Shown here in pieces: positions 58,147 through 64,000 of a stretch of DNA of 64,000 nucleotides. Numbering within the stretch: the first letter of the stretch is position 1; each line of letters opens with the position of its first letter. Position numbers and translations under genes: made by a program. Source of the DNA: Paragyromitra xinjiangensis (taxonomy: Eukaryota > Ascomycota > Pezizomycetes > Pezizales > Discinaceae); NCBI GenBank assembly GCA_038503065.1, contig JBCAMK010000003.1:3534001-3598000 (forward strand), read 5' to 3'. The notes under the pieces were generated by a model, which worked only from the letters and a program-made list of their open reading frames with translations, was not told where the DNA came from and searched no databases.

Positions 58147-59121
58147 ATGTCGTTCCTCCATCTTCCGAACGAGCTTCTTTTTGAAGTTACTGAATACCTC
58201 GATTTGGGCGATATCTATGCGCTTTTGCAAACAAATCACTTCTTTGCTGCACTCCTGGCCCCTGTTCTTGTCAAAATCATGTTCTCCAAGGACACTGACA
58301 GGCACTGTATTACGGCACTATATCTTGCAGCAGCGAGCGGATGTAGGGAAAGAATCGAAAGCATAGTATATCATCCGGGCCTTTATCTCACCAACCGTGA
58401 GGATGTCCGTCAAGCTGTTATCCAGGGATCGCCCCCGCTCGACGAGGTCATCGGATTTAAGGCTGGGAAGGTCATCTGGGTTGATGGACTAGAGGACGAT
58501 ATCCCAGTAGCTGGGTACGTTGACCTCTTCCTAGAGGGAGGCTCCAGTAGCATCATTAGAGAGATCTGGGCTGGAATGACTGCTCTTCACATGGCCGCCG
58601 ACTGCTCAAATCTAAAGATGGCCAAACTGCTAGTGGAAGAGGGGATCAATGTCGACGAGGAAGATTTTGATGGTGACACGGCGCTTCATATAGCAGCTTA
58701 CAACGAATCATATTCAATGGCGGAATTATTGTTGCAGGGGGGAGCCAGGGTGGACGCCCAGGGCCTTGAGAATAGTTGCCCTCTTCATATCGCTGTGGCG
58801 GATGGTAGTAGATTACTTCTTAAATTATTTTTGGAATATGGAGCCGATATTAGTCTTCAAGATGATGTGGGCTGTAACGCGCTTTCCTACGCGGCGCGGG
58901 CTGGGGCCCAAGACATGGTTTTGATTTTGTTGGCTTATAGTACTGATATTGATATCCACGACCCGGATTGCTACCTACATCGGGTGGTTTCTCGGTTGCT
59001 TAATGACCCGAATGGGGGTACTGTTTTAGATTTTGAGAGGCTGTTGGCGAGGTATGGGGAGGAGGGCGTAGTCTTGCCGGTAAATCCATATCTAAGGGAT
59101 TTGGAGGGGCTAATAATGTGA
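58147..59121 (+). CDS. F-box and ankyrin-repeat protein (324 aa), paralog of the gene at 42909-44582
   Basis: A single-exon gene. The start is taken at MSFLHLPNELLFEV because no ATG lies upstream in frame near the leader and this matches Met19 of the paralog. Residues 1-45 are F-box-like (LPNELLFEVTEYLDLGDIYALL), followed by a first ankyrin-like unit (TALYLAAASGCRERIESI). The insert with VIWVDGLEDD is shared with the paralog, and about five more repeats follow (MTALHMAAD, DTALHIAAY, CPLHIAVAD, NALSYAARAG). It is shorter than its paralog, with a degenerate C-terminus lacking further repeats, so it may be a truncated or diverged copy. Likely an SCF substrate adaptor by family; the target is unknown. 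Confidence 0.85.
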   Translation: MSFLHLPNELLFEVTEYLDLGDIYALLQTNHFFAALLAPVLVKIMFSKDTDRHCITALYLAAASGCRERIESIVYHPGLYLTNREDVRQAVIQGSPPLDEVIGFKAGKVIWVDGLEDDIPVAGYVDLFLEGGSSSIIREIWAGMTALHMAADCSNLKMAKLLVEEGINVDEEDFDGDTALHIAAYNESYSMAELLLQGGARVDAQGLENSCPLHIAVADGSRLLLKLFLEYGADISLQDDVGCNALSYAARAGAQDMVLILLAYSTDIDIHDPDCYLHRVVSRLLNDPNGGTVLDFERLLARYGEEGVVLPVNPYLRDLEGLIM

Positions 59122-59543
59122 TTTATTGGTTTGGTTTGGATATCTTCTCAGGGGTTTTATTCCTTTTTTTTTACTGGTGCATGGGATGGGATATTTTGGA
59201 AGATGGAGAGAGAGAAGTATTATGGGTGTGGTTTTGTGGTTCTAAATTCTAATGAAAGAAGGTTCGAAGTCATAGACACTTTGGAACCTGGTATCTGGGG
59301 CACATCTGAAAAGCTATAAGTAATATCACAGAAGTTGATTTGACTTTATACTCGTCGAGTCTAAAAGAAGATAAGCGGACGTTATGTGATAACAAAAGAC
59401 TGACAAAGAGAAAGTAAACGAATGGAAAAATAAAGAAAACTTTCAAGGGTGACTGTACAAGAAACTTTCAAGGAGGTGGAAAAGTGCTACATCATCTGAC
59501 AAAGGAGCTAGTAGTGACAGCAGCAACAGCTACCAGTCATCAA
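59122..59543. other. Intergenic, convergent 3' region
   Basis: About 420 bp between the convergent F-box-ankyrin gene and the secreted-protein gene. It contains T-rich and A-rich stretches expected of 3' UTRs and no supported gene. Confidence 0.5.
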
Positions 59544-60014
59544 CTATTTATTCCTTAAAAGTTCGATTGTCCCCCACTTGAACGATATAAAGCCTTCAAC
59601 ATGGTTATCTATTGTGCAGCCAACGCCAATAGCACCTAGTGCTCCTGCGGCATCTATGCAAGTAACTCCCAGCCCCTGCAAGGCACAGATCTGTGCTTTA
59701 GCATTCCCCTCTGTGGTGAGTGTTGTGCACAATCCGCTATATCCAGAACAAGCCGGGTCCATAAAGTTGCTACATTTGGTTTGCACGCAGGTTTTGAGCT
59801 TCTTGACACTTGACTCAAGTTTCTTGAAGTCTGCCAGTGACGGGCTGTCTGATGCTTTGCTTTTTTGAATTGTACACGTGAGTTTGCCATCTGTTATCGG
59901 GTTTAGTATGACATCGTGCGGTGCGCGTGCCTGGGGTGTAGGGTGTGCGTTGACGCTGGCTGTGATTGCGAGCGATAAGAGGACAAAGAGGGAGAGGAGA
60001 ATCGTGAACTTCAT
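59544..60014 (-). CDS. Small secreted cysteine-containing protein (156 aa), effector-like
   Basis: A single-exon gene. A clear signal peptide (MKFTILLSLFVLLSLAITASVNA) is followed by a PTPQAR-type stretch that could be a propeptide. The mature part has eight cysteines (LTCTIQ, KTCVQTKC, PACSGYSGLC, AQICAL, VTCIDA, VGCTID), an even number fitting four disulfides, and a helix-forming segment LADFKKLESSVKKLKTC. Secreted to the apoplast or medium. No enzyme motif or known effector family is recognised; an adhesin, inhibitor or effector role is possible. The ATG at 60014 is the only suitable start. Confidence 0.8.
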   Translation of the reverse strand: MKFTILLSLFVLLSLAITASVNAHPTPQARAPHDVILNPITDGKLTCTIQKSKASDSPSLADFKKLESSVKKLKTCVQTKCSNFMDPACSGYSGLCTTLTTEGNAKAQICALQGLGVTCIDAAGALGAIGVGCTIDNHVEGFISFKWGTIELLRNK

Positions 60015-61339
60015 TTTGGTTGAATTATTGTGTTGTTTGGGATTTTGGGAAAAGAGGAAGTAGAGTTTGGTAGAGGGTGAGCGGTTTTGGTTCTGGTAAC
60101 TTTTATTGTGGGCTTGTGGGAATTATTTATCACAGTTGGCTCCAATTAAAAGGTTCAAGTTGGGCGTGACGGACCTCTCCGCCTCTTGAATCATGGGGTA
60201 TTCCGCTGGTGGATTTCTTTATTATGAGGGATCTGATACCATTATAAACTGACGCTGTTTTAGAATATTTCTATGTTGGTTCTGGGCTTCCTTGAGCGGC
60301 TGGAGGTGTAAATAAGTCGTTCAATTACATTGGAAAAATATCAAGAGGTTAGATCACGTGTGTTCAAGTAGTGTCTTTGATGAAAGCTATTGTTTAGATT
60401 TGATGCGGGTTAATATTATTGTTCGCGCGAAGAGCGGGATAGTAACTTCGCATTTGATATTTATTTATCGCAGATCACTAATCTCTGCAATCGCATAAGA
60501 TCTGGGAGTTTTTCCGCTATCTACCTATATTGTTTTTTCTAGTTGTAGAGGTAATTCTGACGTTTTAGTATGGGGAGGAGGGGGTGTGTGTGAGGGTGGG
60601 ATGGCGGAGTTATCCGTTCTATGGAGCCAACGTGTGAATAATGTGAGGCCATACCATCTCTATGTCTTGACCTAGAATTTCACCATAACATGCTTGGTAT
60701 TCTAGAAGCAAATGTGTGTGGATTAGGGTTTGTTTCTTTACAGGCGCCTTACTAGGGGTAGTGGTAAGCACCTTCTACGATCAACCCCTCCGTCTTCTAG
60801 GTACCATGGCCGGGAGACCTTATTTTTACTATCCGCTGCTTTTTTTAGTTTTTCCCCGAGTCCTTGATGAAGTTTTGGCTGTTAAAGAGACTGATTTTCA
60901 TCATTGCTGTTCTGTAAACTTTGGGTCGTAGGCACTGTTCACAGCGGATGGTCACACAGGCAGTCAAAATAAAGTTTTAGCGTAATAAACGTAACGAATC
61001 GTGTTCGGAGAGTATTGCTAGTCCCAGGAAAAGGTATGCGATATGGAGTGAAAACGCTAGATTCGGCTCTTTAAGCGAGACTTTTTAGATTCTTTCTGTC
61101 GAAGAAAAAACCCCCTTTTTTCTTCCTGAACTGGGGCAAGTGAGTGACTCAGATTTTGTGTTGGCCATCTGTCCGCTGTGAACAGTTAATATACGGTATA
61201 TAACAGTCGACTGGCCAGTTAAGGCGCTGGTGGTGTCTATAAGTAAGTGTAGAGAACACACACCATGAGGCGAGAAGGGCAGTTTACTTAAGTTTCTTGA
61301 TTCTCGTGTCAGCACTTATTGGTTTTGCCTTGCTGAGAT
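60015..61339. other. Intergenic region with an inverted-repeat element
   Basis: Between the divergent secreted-protein and F-box-like genes. A 15-bp inverted repeat bounds 60934-61186. The rest is short, unsupported frames. Confidence 0.5.
60934..61186. mobile_element. Possible MITE-like element bounded by a 15-bp perfect inverted repeat
   Basis: ACTGTTCACAGCGGA at 60934-60948 recurs exactly in inverse orientation at 61172-61186. The match continues imperfectly inward (TGG versus CAGATGG). The 253-bp interval has no coding frame of note. TA dinucleotides lie near both ends, but a target duplication is not certain. Confidence 0.45.
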
Positions 61340-62834
61340 ATGGACTCACTTCCGTTCGAGATTGTCCATCTCATTCTTAACCCCAATCTCTACGACGATA
61401 CCGATCCATCTAGTTTGGCGGAGACCACTAATCCACTGATATCAAACTCGAAGGAGTATCTCAGACTTCGTCTGGTGGACAAGAGATTTTGCACCATCGT
61501 CACCTCCTATTCTTTCGAACATCTGAGAATTTCCAGTCAAAAATGCAGCTTGAGCGGACTTCAGTCTATCGCTCAGAGTCAAAGCTTGAATCGATTTGTA
61601 AAGAGGTATACTTACCATCTTGAGCAGGATGATTTGTGTAGTAGGTCATTCTCTTTTAAACGCGGAAAGTTGGTATTGCTGACCCCCCGAAGCTCCTGAC
61701 GGAAGGCCTGTTGTGGACATATACTCTAGGCTTGCTTCCATCTCCGAAAGCGACCAACAAAGAGCATTAGCCCGAATGTCCGCCGCCGAGCGTATGTGCT
61801 GCGAGGAGTACGACAAACAGATCGAGCTTGGGCAGTCCCATGAGCTGTACAATATTCATAAGAACAGCCTTTCAACGCTACCAAACCTTAGGTCTATCAG
61901 CATCACGGTATCAGATTACGCGACTCTCTCCGTAGTACCGCAGGTGCATCCCTGGTCCTTCGGTTCTCCATGGGGGCCAGAGGTCTTCCGATCCATTCTC
62001 GAGGTTTTATATCAACGCACGCAGCGCGACGTCTCTCCTATCGAGGAATTATGTGTCGAAGGTATTACGCAGGAGTGCATGTATCTTTCGAGGAAGGACA
62101 TGGCCAGGGCACTCAGCGGTTTTCGTTTCTTGAAATGTGTGTCTTTCACCTTGTTCGTTGCGAGGAGCCGTTCGAAATCCGAGACTTGGGTTAGCACGGT
62201 TGGACGCTTCCTCCAAGCTATAGAATCGCTGGAGGATTTGTTTATAGGGACCGCTATCTGCGAACGGCAGGATGACTTTATGAGGCAGGCTGATATCTAT
62301 TTGAGAGCCCTTATCATGCCATGCAACTTCGCAGGTACTCAGAAGCTGCCTATTCATCGTTGGCCGAAACTCAAAGCGATAGAACTAGAAGATAATTTGT
62401 TCACCGGGAGACTTTTTCTGGGTTTCATCGAACGGCACAAAGCGACCATAGAGAAAATCACTCTCTTTAGATGTGACCTCAGGCCGCAAAAAGGTGGCCC
62501 CAAGACATCCGATATGGAACTTGTCAATCCAAGAGACTGGCCACCCGAGCGAGCCCTCACTATGAGGCTCGAGCCAATGGAGAAATGGTCACACATCTTC
62601 AGGACTCTGAAATCGTATGAAATACCGCTTTCTTTGGAGTTGAGTCTCCTTAGTGAGGGGCGATCAGGCCATAACCATATGAATTCGGAAGAAATGGAGG
62701 CATGGGAAAACTGGGTATCAGGCAAAATTGATGACGAGCCAGAAGAGGGATCGTGGGGAATTGGTGGGGAATGGTGTGACTTCTGCCGCGGGAGGAGCTT
62801 TGGCATATCGCACCGGGAGATGGCCTCGGCATAA
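61340..62834 (+). CDS. F-box-like protein with a frame break or unmodelled intron
   Basis: The frame from 61340 begins MDSLPFEIVHLIL..., F-box-like, with RLVDKRFCTIVTSYSFEHLRI as in fungal F-box proteins, and stops at 61699. A second frame continues to 62834 with SLSTLPNLRSISITV and a Trp/Glu-rich C-terminus, as in the downstream part of such proteins. Two explanations: (a) one extra C in the CCCCCC run at 61683-61688, so that removing one C joins the frames into about 497 residues; (b) an intron from the GTATAC donor at 61606 to the AG at 61705 or 61729, phase 2 at both ends, with CTGAC branch candidates, giving about 464 residues or slightly fewer. Model (b) needs no error but removes residues that look coding. 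Function is probably SCF adaptor; substrate unknown. Confidence 0.6.
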
Positions 62835-63244
62835 TAGTCGACCAAGTAGTTTAGTTGGTCTACTGAGGGATGGCTTTGTTGTGGGATAAAGGACGAGCGG
62901 ATGGTTGATGTATTATGGTGTTGTGCGATACCGCTATGCATAGTTAGTTGGAGGTTTGAGGGGCTGGAAGTGGAGAATTGTTGATTAGAGTATTAAGCCA
63001 AGCTTGGAGGAACATTAGAGGAAAGAAAGTTATAATACTGGATCTCGATCACGTTGTATCTGGGTTTGCTGGCTTAGAGGGTCATTCATGTTACTTGCTA
63101 TACTCATAGAATAAAATGACATTCCTGTAGTATGTGCCAATTCTCTACCTCGAGATGACTTTGAAAAAAGAGATCTTACTTAGCCAACAGTTTCGTATAA
63201 TAATAATAGCCCAACACGAAACAACACGAGCCATTACTAGACTT
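62835..63244. other. Intergenic, convergent 3' region
   Basis: About 410 bp between convergent genes; no gene, RNA or repeat seen. Confidence 0.5.
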
Positions 63245-64000
63245 CTATGCACTCTCTGCATTGAACGCTGGCCCGGACAGTAACGCAGCAGGTTCAACCT
63301 CTAGTAGTGCACGATTTGACTCTGGCTTCCCGTCTAAAAATACCACCATAAGCCGTTGCCGGACGGGCCCAAGATCTAATAACAACGCCCCCCATTTCTC
63401 CTCCGGAAGCGGTACTAGAACGCCGGTAATCATATTGTAGCGGAGTACGTAGCTAGGCTTCTCAGTGCAACCGAAACCGTCTCGGATAGACTCGCAGAAT
63501 TTCTACAAAATGTAGGAGTTAGGTTGGAGGAAGCAAGTGGAAAGGACAATCTTGGCAGTGGAATAGATACCTCATGCGTTATCCGGGAGTCTAGGGTATA
63601 GATGTGTCTATACCTGCCCACTTTGAAGACGACGTCAATGATGACTTCGCCTTCTGTAGGTGTTGCTGCAGTCTTGCTTTTACGATGGGACATTGAATAT
63701 ATAGGATCTATGTGGGCTTTGTCGAAGGGGAAAGGTGGGAGTAGATGTAGGTTGGGATGGAGTTCGAGTGTTGCTCGGGAACACAGTACCTAAACGGTAA
63801 ATATGACTGATTATGGGTAAGTGATAATATGAGACTAAAATATCTAGCTGTGAGTGAATTGCAATTGTAACTGGCCTTACGGTAAGATTAGTACCTTTCT
63901 GTGATGTAAATATGTCATCCCTAGTTCTAATGACTAGCGGTCTTCTTTCACAAGAAAATCCAAGCGCATAGCTTGTATATTGGGACAAATACCTATTGGT
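63245..64000 (-). CDS. 3' part of an unrecognised protein, 5' end beyond the window
   Basis: Three exons keep one frame: (edge)64000-63881, 63789-63571 and 63502-63245, with introns of 91 and 68 nt (donors GTAAGG and GTATCT, acceptors TTTAG and TGTAG, a CCTAAC branch in the last). The visible part is about 199 residues ending in PAFNAESA. It has β-rich stretches (YVLRYNMITGVLVPLPEEKWGALLLDL) and a segment SHRKSKTAATPTEGEVIIDVVFKVGR. It loosely recalls the C-terminal part of fungal Hsp70-like proteins, but I see no signature and do not assign it. The AG at 63993-63994 could be a further acceptor. Confidence 0.6.

Noticed and set aside
60716..60931. 71-codon plus-strand hydrophobic frame
   Set aside because: No proper start context and partly abuts the inverted-repeat element; no support.

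Overview
The window looks like a piece of a filamentous ascomycete (Pezizomycotina) nuclear genome. Genes carry many short introns, mostly 47-91 nt, with GTRNGT-like donors and CTAAC/CTGAC branch sites. Gene content also fits: a leashin-type giant protein (Woronin-body tether), a rhodopsin-like/PTH11-type membrane protein, a fungal Hsp70-like ATPase, F-box/ankyrin proteins and a Mep ammonium permease. A narrower placement (perhaps Leotiomycetes) is only a guess. All splice models were built by hand by matching donor, acceptor and reading phase.

Layout. 1-20228 (minus) is one giant gene: eleven exons, at least 6,550 codons, running off the left edge. 23412-26367 (minus) is an Hsp70-like ATPase with eight exons and one unusually long intron. 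26368-32784 is gene-poor. 32785-34509 (plus) is a multi-pass membrane protein with a short first exon and a 38-nt intron. 34510-39446 is gene-poor. 39447-41450 (plus) is a fungal transmembrane protein with a 12-nt microexon. 41451-42908 holds a TAG microsatellite and a 246-bp MITE-like inverted-repeat element. 42909-44582 (minus) is a large F-box-ankyrin protein. 45853-47637 (minus) is an ammonium permease. 47638-55974 (8.3 kb) has no gene I can support. 55975-56970 (minus) is a ZZ zinc finger/DUF7514-like protein. 57379-57809 (minus) is a small two-exon gene, divergent from a second F-box-ankyrin paralog at 58147-59121 (plus). 59544-60014 (minus) is a small secreted Cys-rich protein. 60934-61186 is another inverted-repeat element. 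61340-62834 (plus) is an F-box-like protein with a frame break or unmodelled intron. 63245 to the right edge (minus) is the 3' part of an unrecognised gene.

The genes do not form an obvious pathway or cluster. Recurring themes are F-box/ankyrin adaptors, membrane proteins, long gene-poor spacers with small inverted-repeat elements, and telomere-like TTAGGG motifs. The TTAGGG motifs lie just upstream of both F-box-ankyrin paralogs and inside the long Hsp70-like intron.
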